Below the pieces are notes generated by a model. The model was not told where the DNA came from. It saw nothing but the letters and a program-made list of their open reading frames with translations, and made no database searches. Shown piece by piece: positions 10,468-20,200 of a DNA stretch of 64,000 nt. A program made the position numbers and the translations under genes. Source of the stretch: Miscanthus floridulus (lineage: Eukaryota > Streptophyta > Magnoliopsida > Poales > Poaceae). Within the stretch, counting starts at the first letter, position 1; each line of letters begins with the position of its first letter. The stretch spans positions 3,434,804 to 3,498,803 of the forward strand of contig NC_089586.1 of the NCBI RefSeq assembly GCF_019320115.1. The letters are read 5' to 3'.

Positions 10468-12531
10468 ATGACTCAAATCAACAATACGAAGAAGCCACCC
10501 CAATTTGATAGCTCCAACTATCCCTATTGGAAAGCTAAGATGACAACATATATCAAGTCAATCAATAGGAAGGTTTGGAAGGTGGTGTAGACCAAGATTG
10601 AGATTGCCAATGAGGAGGCTCCCACCACCGCTGAAGAAGTATTGCTCCAAAACAATGACATTGCTCTTAGTGTCATTCATGATGCCTTGGATGAGAGAAC
10701 ATTTGAGCAAATCAAGAATATTGGGATAGATCATTAGGCATGGAAGAAGTTGGAGGAATCATTTGAGGGCACTCAAGCCATGAAGGGTGCCAAGGCATAC
10801 ATCCTCAAGGAGAAGTTTACTAGTTTCAAGATGAAGGATGATGAGAGTGTGCCAGAGATGTTCCATAGGCTTCAAGTGCTTGTCAATGATCTCAAAACAC
10901 TTGGAGAAGAAGTGAAAGACAAGGACTTCTCCCACAAGTTCTTGAGATGCTTACCTTCGAGATTTAGTATATTGATCACTATTCTAGTGAGCAGTGGTTT
11001 GGACACCATGACACCAAACTAAGTGTTGGGAGATGTGATGACCGATGACACATATAGAGATGATGATAAGGAAGAAAAGAAGGAGAAGAAAGATAAGAAG
11101 AAGGATGAGAAGAAGAAGAGTGTGGCATTCAAGGCCACATCATCTAAGGGCAAGGCAAAGCAAGAATCATCAAGTGAAGATAAAGACTTGAGCTTTGATG
11201 AGATGGATGATGAGAAGATGGCTCTCTTTGTTAAGAGATTTGGCAAGTTTATGGTGAAAAAGGGCTACCGTGCTAGAAGAAAGAAGTCTTCATCATAGAA
11301 GAAGAAAGAGTCAAGAAGGTGCTTTAATTGTGAAAGCAAGGATCATCTTGTTGCTCAATACCCATACAATAGCGACAATGATGATGACAACAAGAAGAGC
11401 AAGAAGAAGGACAACAAGGAAAAGAAAGAAAAGGACAAGATGACCTTCAAGAAGAAGAAGAAGAAGGGTGGTTCATATGTGGTCACTTGAGATAGTGATG
11501 CTTCCTCAAGTGATGATGATGATAGTGATGATGACAAGACCACAAAAAAGAAGGCTCTTGCAAATATTGCTATCAATGAGATGCCTTCTCTCTTTGACAC
11601 TCCATCATGTTTCATGGCTAAGGCCACTAAGGTATAAACTTGTGATGATGAAAGTGATGAAAAACATGATAATGAAAGTGAAAGTGACAATGATGATGAA
11701 CCAACTAAAGATGAACTAATTGACATGTTAGAAGATGCTAAAGAACATTTTGACATTAAGAGAAAGGAATGCAAAGACTTATGAAATGAACTAAAAGCCC
11801 TTAAGCAAGCCTTTGATGAGCTCAATGCATCTCATGAGAGGCTAGAGGAAGCCCATGAGAAGCTTGGCAAGGCTCACAAGAAGCTTGAGAAAGCTCATTC
11901 CTCTCTACTTAATGAGCAAAATGAGAAGGAGCATGTTTTAACATGTGACCAAGTTTTAACTTGTGATATAATTGATGAATCATTATATAAGCCTATCATT
12001 GTTGCTCCCACTAACCTTTCTTGTAGCACATCTACTTCTACCTTATCTAGTAGTGATGGTTTCACTCATGATGCCTCACTAATGGTTGAGAATAAGACCC
12101 TCAAGAAGGAGGTCAATGAGCTCACTCGTGCCTTAGGCAAAGCCTATGGTGGTGAGGACCACTTGCTTATGTGCTTAGGTAGCCAAAGAGCTTCTCTCTA
12201 TAAAGAGAGATTGGGCAATACCCCTAAGAAAGGCAAGACGACCTTTGCTTCTCACAAGACTAGTTTTGTGAAGAACAATGGTCGTTTTTGCACTAGTTGC
12301 AAACAAGTTGGTCATAAAGAGCACGAGTGCAAGAACAAGAGCAAAAATGCTAATGTATCCTCAGTTCAAATTAATTCTTTCTATGTGCTTACTAAAGGTA
12401 CAAATGGTGTAAAAGCTAAGTTCATTGGTACACCATGGATGTGCTCAAAGAAGAAAGCCATTTGGGTGCCAAAGAGCTTGGTCACTAACCTTCAAGGACA
12501 CAAGCAAGTTTGGGTACCTAAAAAGAATTGA
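10468..12531 (+). pseudogene. Copia gag (probably Maximus/SIRE lineage), broken
   Basis: One continuous frame from the ATG at 10468 to a TGA at 12529-12531 gives a long gag of about 690 codons with roughly seven in-frame stops but no frameshift. The N-terminal part has the Copia gag feature FDSSNYPYWKAKMTTYIKS and a UBN2-type region (KGAKAYILKEKFTSFKMKDD). A lysine/aspartate-rich coiled coil follows, then a zinc knuckle near 11320 (CFNCESKDHLVAQY) whose last Cys is Tyr. A second, intact knuckle is near 12285 (CTSCKQVGHKEHEC). The product would form the virus-like particle and bind the RNA. The long coiled-coil gag and the RT motifs downstream suggest the Maximus/SIRE lineage (inference). Confidence 0.8.
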
Positions 12532-12540
12532 TCTTTTTTT

Positions 12541-13790
12541 GTAGGTCAATTACAAAGCTGGAGGAAGGCATTGGATTCTTGATAGTGGATGCACTCAACA
12601 CATGACCAGTATGCAAGAATGTCCAACTAAATCAATACTAATGGCAATGATTGTTATGATAGTATCACATTTGGTGACAATGGCAAAGGCAAGGTCAAAG
12701 GGCTTAGTAAGATTGCAATATCCAATGACATGAGCATTTCTAATGTGTTGCTTATTGAGAGCTTGAACTACAATTTGCTATCCGTAGCTTAATTGTGTGA
12801 TCTTGGATTCAAATACATATTTGGGGTAGATGATATAGAAATCATAAGTGTAGATGGCTCTAACTTGATCTTCAAAGGCTTTAGATATGAGAGTCTATAC
12901 TTGGTTGATTTTAATGCTAATGAAGCTCAATTATCTACATGTTTGTTCACTAAGTCTAGCATGGGTTGATTATGGCATAGAAGGCTTGGTCATGTTGGAA
13001 TGAAACAATTGAATAGATTGGTTAAGCATGACTTGGTTAGAGGCTTGAAAGATGTTGTGTTTGAAAAGGATAAGCTTTGTAGCTCTTGTCAAGCCAGCAA
13101 ACAAGTTGGAAACATCCATCCTAGGAAAAAGCATGATGAGCACTAGTAAAGCATTTGAGTTATTGCACATGGATTTGTTTGGATCAACACAATACACTAG
13201 CATCGGTGGAAACAAATATGACTTTGTGATAGTGGATGATTATACTAGATACACTTGGGTATTCTTCCTAGTGGACAAAAGTGATGTGTTTACAACATTC
13301 AAATCATTTGTTAAGGGCATTCACAATGAGTTTGAAACAACCAGAAAGAAAGTTAGAAGTGATAATGGTAGTGAGTTTAAGAACACTAGAATTGATGAGT
13401 TATGTGATGAATTTGGAATTAGACATCAATTCTCGACTAAGTACGTCCAAAATCAAATGTCCTTATTGAGAGGAAGAATAGAATACTCATTGATATGACA
13501 AGGTCTATGCTTAGTGAGTACAATGTGAGTCAATCTTTTTGGGCTGAAGCTATCAATACGACTTGCTATTGTAGCAACCGCTTCTATTGTTACCCATTGA
13601 AGGAGAAGACACCATATGAGCTCTTGAATGGTAGAAAGCCCAACATCGCATATTTTTGGGTCTTTAGTTGCAAATGCTATATCTTGAAGAAAGGCACTAG
13701 ATTAGGCAAATTTGCCAAGAAATATCATGAAGGATTCCTACTTGGATACTCAACTACTAGCAAATCATATAGAGTTTGAAATTTGGATAG
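12541..13790 (+). pseudogene. Copia protease/integrase region, broken
   Basis: The protease end is poorly preserved, with stops near 12580. The pre-integrase zinc motif is readable at about 12975-13090 (HRRLGHVGMKQLNRL, then CSSCQASKQ). The integrase core follows: LHMDLFGST holds the first catalytic Asp, VRSDNGSEFKN the second, and ERKNR the Glu, which lies in a shifted frame after an indel near 13460. Further down come FWAEAINTTCYCSNR and TPYELLNGRKPNI. Stops at 12790 and 12968 plus the frameshift make it inactive. It continues the gag above and the RT below, in the usual Copia order gag-PR-INT-RT. Confidence 0.8.
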
Positions 13791-13908
13791 TGGTACTCTT
13801 GAGGAAGTTCATGATGTTGAGTTTGATGAAACCATGGGTTCACAAGAAGAGAATGAGAACTTGGAAGATGTTAGAGGCATTCAACTTTCAAATGCCATGA
13901 TGAACATG

Positions 13909-14028
13909 TACCCTGTTTGCTTGGCTTATAAGCCGTACTTTTTTAGCCAATGAACATTATTTTTTCTCTCACAATAAATTAGCCAATAGTACTTTCAGCC
14001 ATAGCTTATTAGCCAAGCAAACAAGGCA
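13909..14028. mobile_element. 120-bp MITE inside Copia pol
   Basis: The ends TACCCTGTTTGCTTGGCTTA and (reversed) TGCCTTGTTTGCTTGGCTAA form an imperfect terminal inverted repeat. ATG is duplicated at 13906-13908 and 14029-14031. The Copia reading frame continues on both sides. A 3-bp non-TTA duplication does not fit the usual Tourist target, so the superfamily is open. Confidence 0.65.
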
Positions 14029-14034
14029 ATGGAT

Positions 14035-14742
14035 GTTGGTGAATTGAGGCCTAGGCAAGTGAATAATGATGAAGATGATCAAGTGCAAGTGCAAGTGCTC
14101 TCTAACACAAATTTGTAAGATGATACAAATCAAGCTAGTACAAATGGCTCTCATGACAATAAACAAAATGAAGTGGTTAGTACATCATCTCAACCTAATG
14201 ATCAAGCAAGTGCAAGTAATCAAGTTTCAATACTCCAACCAACCAATATTGCAAGGGATCAACCATTAGACACTATCATTGGTGATATTTCAAGAGGTGT
14301 GCAAACTAGATCAAGATTGGCTTCATTTTGTAAGCATTTCTTATTTGTGTCATCCATTGAATTAAAGAAGATAGATAAAGCATTGAAGGATGTTGATTGG
14401 GTAAATGCTATGCATGAAGAATTGAATAACTTTATAAGAAATCAAATATGGAAATTAGTAGAGAGACCAAAGGGACACAATGTGATTGGAACTAAATGGG
14501 TCTTTAGAAACAAGCAAGATCAAGATGGGATAGTAGTAAGGAACAAAGCAAGATTGGTAGCACAAGGATATACACAAGTTGAAGGTCTTGACTTTAGAGA
14601 AACATATGTCCCGGTTGCTAGATTGAAAGCAATTAGAATCTTATTAGCCTATGCTTGTGCCCATAACATCAAGTTCTATCAAATGGATGTCAAGAGTGCA
14701 TTTCTCAATGGTTAAATCAATGAAGAAGTATTTGTTGAGCAA
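14035..14742 (+). pseudogene. Copia reverse transcriptase, 5' part, truncated by a Gypsy insertion
   Basis: The frame resumes after the MITE and holds the start of the RNA-dependent DNA polymerase domain: WKLVERPKGHNVIGTKWVF, RNKARLVAQGYTQVEGLDF and FYQMDVKSAFLNG, where the Asp of QMDVKSAFL is a catalytic residue. A TAA follows SAFLNG, and coding similarity stops at 14742 where a Gypsy LTR begins with its 5-bp target AGCAA (14738-14742). The rest of RT, RNase H and the matching 3' LTR are not recognisable downstream. Confidence 0.82.
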
Positions 14743-15930
14743 TGTTGGTGTTTTGAACAAACACCAACTAGTAAATTTATATTGTTGTGCATTAGACTTG
14801 GATGGTGTACTAAAGGACAGAAGGTTTATACTGATTTGGGCAGAATATCCCTACGTCTAGTTTGCTACTGCTCATGTTATTAGTACCGAAAAAGGTTTGT
14901 AGTAGGGGGTACAAACAGCCGAAAGAGGGACAAGTCCCAAGTCTCTGATGAAAAGGTCAAAAGGACGCCAAGAGCTTGGTTGCTGCTTGGCTGTGTGTTG
15001 TGTGTGGATTGATCCGTCCCACTAGTGGGGTGCGCTGCCCTCCCTTTTATAGACCAAGGGGGGAGTAGGGGTTACAGATGGGAGAAAGAGGAAAAAAACC
15101 AAAGGTAGAGAAGGTCCTTCAAAGGTGCTGGATCTTCCTTTTCCCTTGAGCCTGTCCTACTGTCATGGCAGACCATGCCAGGGATAGTATGTTTTGCTGA
15201 TCCTGATAGAGCCAGGCTCTAGCTTTGTTTCAGCGAGTGGTCATGTCCCATCCTACCTTGGCGGATAGTGCAGTGTGCTAGAGCACCGAGCCATGACTCT
15301 GCGGGGAGTAGACGGGGAAATGACTATACGCCTATTACTATAGATGATGTAAGTTCTTCCTTGGATTGTAGAGGTTGTCGTATGCCTATGTTAGTATCCA
15401 CGCTCGAGGGCTGATGGCGGCGCCTACAACACTGTAGGATAAAAGTTGGTGCCTACAACACTATCAGGGCTCTCTTAGGTCAGAAAGGGCTTAAAGCGCC
15501 TATCCTGTCATATCCTGATGGTACATTCCTACATGCATGCAGGGCATGGTCCTCGGTACTGCGGTTGACCTGAGTGTCCTATCTTACCTCTTGCTCACCA
15601 TCATGAAGGAGCAGGGTGCAGCCGTCAGGCGAGGCGAAGCCCGCCCTCAGTCGTCGGGCGAGGCGAAGCCAGCCCTCTGTCATCAAGTGAGGCAGAGCCT
15701 GCCCTTAGTCATCGGTCAGGGTGGAGCCAGCCCTCAGACATCGAGCAAGACAGAGCCAGCCCTTAGCCATCGAGCGAGGTGGAGCCAGCCCTTAGGGGTC
15801 GGGCGAGGTAGAACCAATCTTCCATCATTTGAGCAAGAAGCGTAGTAGTGTTCTTGTCTGACCAAAAGCATCAACATTCGATGGTTATTAGTTCCACCTC
15901 ATTAGGTACCCTAGTATTAGGTCCCCGACG
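14743..15930 (-). mobile_element. 3' LTR of a minus-strand Gypsy (Tat-type) element
   Basis: The LTR lies on the minus strand. It begins at 15930 with CGTCGGGGACCTAATACTAG, where the first two bases should be TG, and ends CACCAACA at 14743. It is about 1.19 kb. The target AGCAA (14738-14742) lies in Copia RT; the second copy is not found because the element's 5' end is lost. It belongs with the minus-strand pol at 23978-24602 and 36383-39550. Two plus-strand reading frames here (15537 onwards) are shadows containing a degenerate 25-40 bp repeat around GAGCCAGCCCT (15630-15800). Confidence 0.65.
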
Positions 15931-15939
15931 GTAGCACCA

Positions 15940-16160
15940 AGCCCTTGGGTGATTTGGATAGAATCACTCAGGGGGTTATTTGACTTGCCAGAGGGTGCGC
16001 ATGAGCGCACCCGATGTTTGTAGCCCCTGAGCCCCCGAGTGATTTGGGCAGAATCGCCTGAGGGTATTTCGATTCGCCAGAGGGTGCTCGCGAGCGCACT
16101 CATCGGGTGTAGTCCCCGAGCCCCTAGGTGATTCGGATAGAATCGCCCGGGGGGTATTTC
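15940..16160. repeat. About 90-bp tandem repeat, 2.5 copies, next to the Gypsy LTR
   Basis: Units begin at about 15940, 16030 and 16119 with AGCCC...GTGATT(T/C)GG, then GATAGAATC.C and CAGAGGGTGC..GCGAGCGCAC. The periods are 90 and 89 bp. The repeat lies just inside the 3' LTR of the Gypsy element and carries short GC-rich palindromes such as GTGC.CGCGAGCGCAC. Confidence 0.7.
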
Positions 16161-16597
16161 GGACCCTTCATGGGTATGGCCATGAGATTTGGTATTTTTG
16201 ACAACTAGATAGTTCAAAGGGAGCCCTAGTATCCTGTTTGTGGGGATTCATCTAGGGTCAGCCCAGTTGAGACATGTTTGCGGATCGAGACTCCCTTGAA
16301 GTTTGTGTGCCTGAGTTCTGGCTGCTCGTGGGCCCATCCCTCATTGGGACGGCCGTTGAGACTATTGGGCTAGCCTTTGAACTCCTAGGCCTAGGCAGGC
16401 TGGAGGAAAGCTTTTTGACCTATATTCCCTCTGTGGGAAAAGAGTCATGGTCTGCTCGGGAAGGCAAAACATCCAGTGTGATTTTGGTGGGAAAGGATAG
16501 GGATCATGGGCACATATCCCGCAACATGACGTGGTGGTGTATCGTGGCAGGCTCAGAGTCCTAGGTAGGCAGTTGTTCTTCTCACATCCATCACCCC

Positions 16598-16604
16598 TAT
16601 AAAA
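16598..16604 (+). promoter_or_regulatory. TATA box for the antisense accessory gene of the Gypsy element
   Basis: TATAAAA lies 170 bp before the ATG at 16773. It is on the plus strand, opposite to pol, so the accessory gene appears to have its own promoter and not to depend on the LTR. The placement is seen; the activity is inferred. Confidence 0.45.
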
Positions 16605-16772
16605 CAAAGGGGTTTGCCCCTAGGGTTTCATACTTTGCCTCCTCGTCTTTGCATCTACAACCTCCACCGCCAATCGCCTGAGCCTCCCGCACCCACATTG
16701 CAGCTATCGTCAAGCTCGCGTTTGCACTGCAGCCACCGTTAAGCTCGCATCCACCCCCCTTTCAATTATTCA

Positions 16773-17650
16773 ATGGAGCCATGGTGTAGATCTGACATCA
16801 CCCCTCAACGCCTGGAGGGCCTCGTTCATCGTGGCCTTCTTTGCCCGCTGACCATCATCGAGGAGTGGTGGCTGCCCGGTGATGAGGATGAGCCGTCACC
16901 GCCCGAGGGGTATGTCGTGTCCTTTGCCCACTTCCATGAGCAGGGATTCACCATACCTGCCCACAAGTTCCTTCATGGGTTGTTGGACTACTACAAGGTG
17001 GAGTTGCAGCACCTCACCCCCAATGGGGTCTAGCACATTGCGGCATTCGTCACCCTATGTGAGGGGTTCCTAGATATTAGACCCCACTTCGACCTATGGC
17101 GGTTTCTCTTTGCCGTCAACCTTTTGAAGAAGTGGGTTAGGAAGCAAGATCTGAGCGTGCCAATGGGATGTGTCGGCATTCATCTCTGCAACAACCAGGT
17201 GAACAAATACCCATCGATGCGTCTGTCGACCTCCAACGAGGGGTGGCATTCGCAATGGTTTTATGTCAAGGACGATGTTGCCGCTCGCTTGCTAGTGTTC
17301 TCTAGGCGCATCATCGAAGAGGTCTTGGGGTCATGGAAGTGGGGTGTCCTGGACAAAGACAAAACAAGGATCAAGGACCATCTCACCGCCCTCCAAATTC
17401 TAAAGGAGAGGGGCATGAAGGGATCGGGGATCATTGGCGCCTACCATACGTGGAGGGTGGTGCCACTGATGAGCCATGCGCTTCCCCTATACCTGATGGG
17501 GCCTGGAGTGTCGCTCAAAGTGATGGCGCTTATCGATGAAGTGCTCCCCCTTCTGAGGTGGCACAGCGCATCATGGAGGCAATGGAGTCTTCGAAGGACA
17601 ATGCCGGTGTTGTCCTTGATTTCATGTATCCAGTGCCGGGGCATCCCCTA
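16773..17650 (+). pseudogene. Accessory ORF, Transposase_28-type ('putative gypsy type transposon') domain
   Basis: The product starts MEPWCRSDITPQRLEGLVHR and continues with WLPGDEDEPSPPEGYVVSF, HFHEQGFTIPAHKFLHGLLD and YYKVELQHLTPNG. After a TAG (near 17031) come FDLWRFLFAVNLLKKW, GCVGIHLCNNQVNKYPSMRL and STSNEGWHSQWFYVKDD. This is the conserved N-terminal domain annotated in grasses as putative gypsy type transposon (Pfam Transposase_28), found in extra genes of Tat-lineage Gypsy elements. Its function is unknown. It lies antisense to pol, between the integrase and the 3' LTR, where such extra ORFs are known. The frame fails near 17540-17650. A TATA box precedes it and exons of a coiled-coil part follow, so it looks like one spliced, now decayed, gene. 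Confidence 0.72.
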
Positions 17651-17752
17651 ATGTGGCCAGAACCATGGTTCATCGATTTCATAAGTTCTCTTTCCCCATG
17701 CCTCCTTTTTACTTAAATTCTTAGCCCCTTGATGCTGACCTTGGGATAGCAG

Positions 17753-20200
17753 GATCAGCCAAAGAGACTCATCTTTGGGGATAGCCCGACTCCGCTACCG
17801 AAGGACCAGATCGTGGTGATGGCGAATCGCACCATGACCGAGTGGGATAGAAAGATGAGGGAGCTTAAGAGGAAGAAGATGCTATAGAAGCAGCAAGCAT
17901 GGGAGTGAGGAGAGGAGACAGGCAATGACAATGATGATGATGAGTTTGATGAGGTAGTTGCCGATGTGGAGTGGCATGTCCTGGAGGGTGAGGATACGCT
18001 GACAGGTACCCACTCATCCACGTAGGGACCCTTCCCGTTCCATGTGGGGGGAAGTGAGCCCATGAGGCCCATCCTCAGGACTGGTGGGAGTAGGAGGATC
18101 AGCCACCGTGCCTAGGGTGTCGATGGAGGGGGTAGCTCCACCGCCGTGCTCCACGAGCTGATAGGGGCGGGCAGATCTGCCACCGTGCCTGAGGTGCCAA
18201 CAAAGAGGGGTGGCTCTGCTGCTATGCCCTCAGAGATGAGGGAGATGAGCCCCCCTGCTTAGGAGCAGGGGGTAGGCTCAAAATGGTCCCGCCTAGATAA
18301 GTTGGAGCAGGAATATGGGGGTTCGTCCCCAAAACATTCTTACCACCCAATAGCGCCAGCGTAAGTCTCTGGTTCCTCTATTTTTCTTGGTTTTTGCCTT
18401 TCTATTTTTCAGTGTGACCTATGCCTTTTAACTTTAGCATAATCTTGTGACGGGGCCATTCTTTGGCGCTGGCACCCAAGAAGTGTGTTGCTCTTCAGGC
18501 AGAATAGGTGCCGTCACCCGACATCGCTCCTATTTCAAGTAGGAGTGGAGCTGATGTTTCGGTCTTGTTAACCGGTCAGGCACCGCCAGTGGTGGTGCTA
18601 TGCCCTCGGTGGGTCAGGTAGGCACCGGGGCTGAAGAAGCGTACTTGGGGTCATCGAGCAGGCAACATCGGAGGTGACTCCGCCGCCTATGTTGGAGCGG
18701 ATGGAGTTTTCACCCACGCTTGTGGTGCCCTCTATGGTGGGCACAGCGCCACAAGCCGAGGCCCTGGTGTCACAAGCGAAGGTGGCCATGACTGTGACAA
18801 GCCAGGCATAGCCGAACGTAGCCATGGTGGTGTCCAAGGGAGCGGCGCAATCCGTGCCACCGGCGACCTAGGCAGCGGTGCCCGAGGTGGGTTGGACAGA
18901 GGGGGACATAGCTAGAGGGTCCTCGGGCATAGTGGTGGTGGCGGAGAGGATCAACGAGGGGTCACCCACATGGGGTGAGCCGCCGCACCGTTGGATGGCT
19001 CCTTAGGTCCCAACATCGACTCTCTTCTCGCTCGACAATGCTACCAAGAGCATAGAGCGAGAGAGTCTCAACGTTGGGTTCTTGGTTATGATGGATGCCT
19101 TGAGCCAGGCCAGGGGCATTCTACATGATGTCATCATTCCCACTGGCTGGGTATCCACTTGATCTTCCCTCTCACTTTCTTCTTTCTTCATGTATTCTTG
19201 TATTTTCGTATTTTTGATACTGGTCTTCTTTTCAGTCCCTCATTGCTCATAGCCGGGAGAAGTCTCAATTCTTCCGTGAGCAGAAGGTGGAATGGGACCG
19301 CCTCACCAAGGAGGCTTGGCTGCATGGAGATGTGAGTGCCTAGCTTGCTACTGCCCAATAGTGGGAAGCTGAGGCATGTCGGGACGGGGAGGATATCCAT
19401 GGGATGTTCTAAGATCTATTGGCGAGGGTGTGCCAGGACAAGGAGGTGACTGCCAGGGTTTGAAAGGAGCAGGATGAGCTACTCTAGAAGGATGCCGAGG
19501 CTGGCCAGTGGGCCGTTGAGCTCCTAGAAGAGCTGGAGAGGGAGCGAGATCTCAAGCAGGAAGCTGAGGATAGGTCCGCAGCCCTACAGCAGAGGGCGAA
19601 TCAGGATGCCGAGGTGACCGGCTAGCTACGTAGGGAGTGAGACAAGCTACGCTAGACTATAGAAAGACTTTGCTCGAAGCACGGCATGGCTCATGAGGAG
19701 TGCGACCAGGCCATCCGAGAGCGCGATGAGGCATGTCAGGGGGTCAGCTCCCTTCGGGTGGATCTTAGAGTCGCGGTGGACCAAAGGCTAGAGGCCGAGA
19801 GCATCTCTACTGGCTAGGCACAGAGCTTGCTGAGGTGCGAGGGATTCTTCAGGCCGAGAGCGATGAGCATGATCTCCTGCGTGCCGCCGTTGGGGTGGTT
19901 TTTGATGACCTAGGGGTGGCCCGGCTGGAGGAAACCAGCTCACTTGCGGCCTGTGCCATAGATATCTTGATGCGGGTACGCCAGCTTGAGGAGAATGCCT
20001 TCCATGCTAGGATCACCCAAGCCTTTGCCGTTGCCCGCTCTCATTATGATTAGGAAGTTAACTTGGAGGCAATGAGCCTCGGCTTCGCGCCTGGCTATGA
20101 AAACTCCAAGCTGGATGAGATTGAGAAAGCAATGACTCCCATTGTGCGAGACCTAGCAAACAAGCTGAAAGACATAGTTTTCCCTCTGAGGAAGTAGTTA
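17753..20200 (+). pseudogene. 3' exons of the accessory gene: acidic, Pro-rich and coiled-coil region
   Basis: After an intron-like stretch (acceptor GATAGCAG near 17752) the frame reads MANRTMTEWDRKMRELKR, then an acidic run. A second likely intron has donor GTAAGTCTC at 18363. From about 19240 to 20197 a heptad-rich coiled coil is readable in pieces: REKSQFFREQKVEWDRLTKE, ELLEELERERDLKQEAEDRS, EECDQAIRERDEACQGVSSL. It ends GYENSKLDEIEKAMTPIVRD, then LANKLKDIVFPLRK and a stop near 20198. More than ten in-frame TAG/TGA codons interrupt it. A globular start plus a long coiled-coil tail resembles a structural, gag-like or nucleic-acid-binding protein, but the role is not established. Confidence 0.55.
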
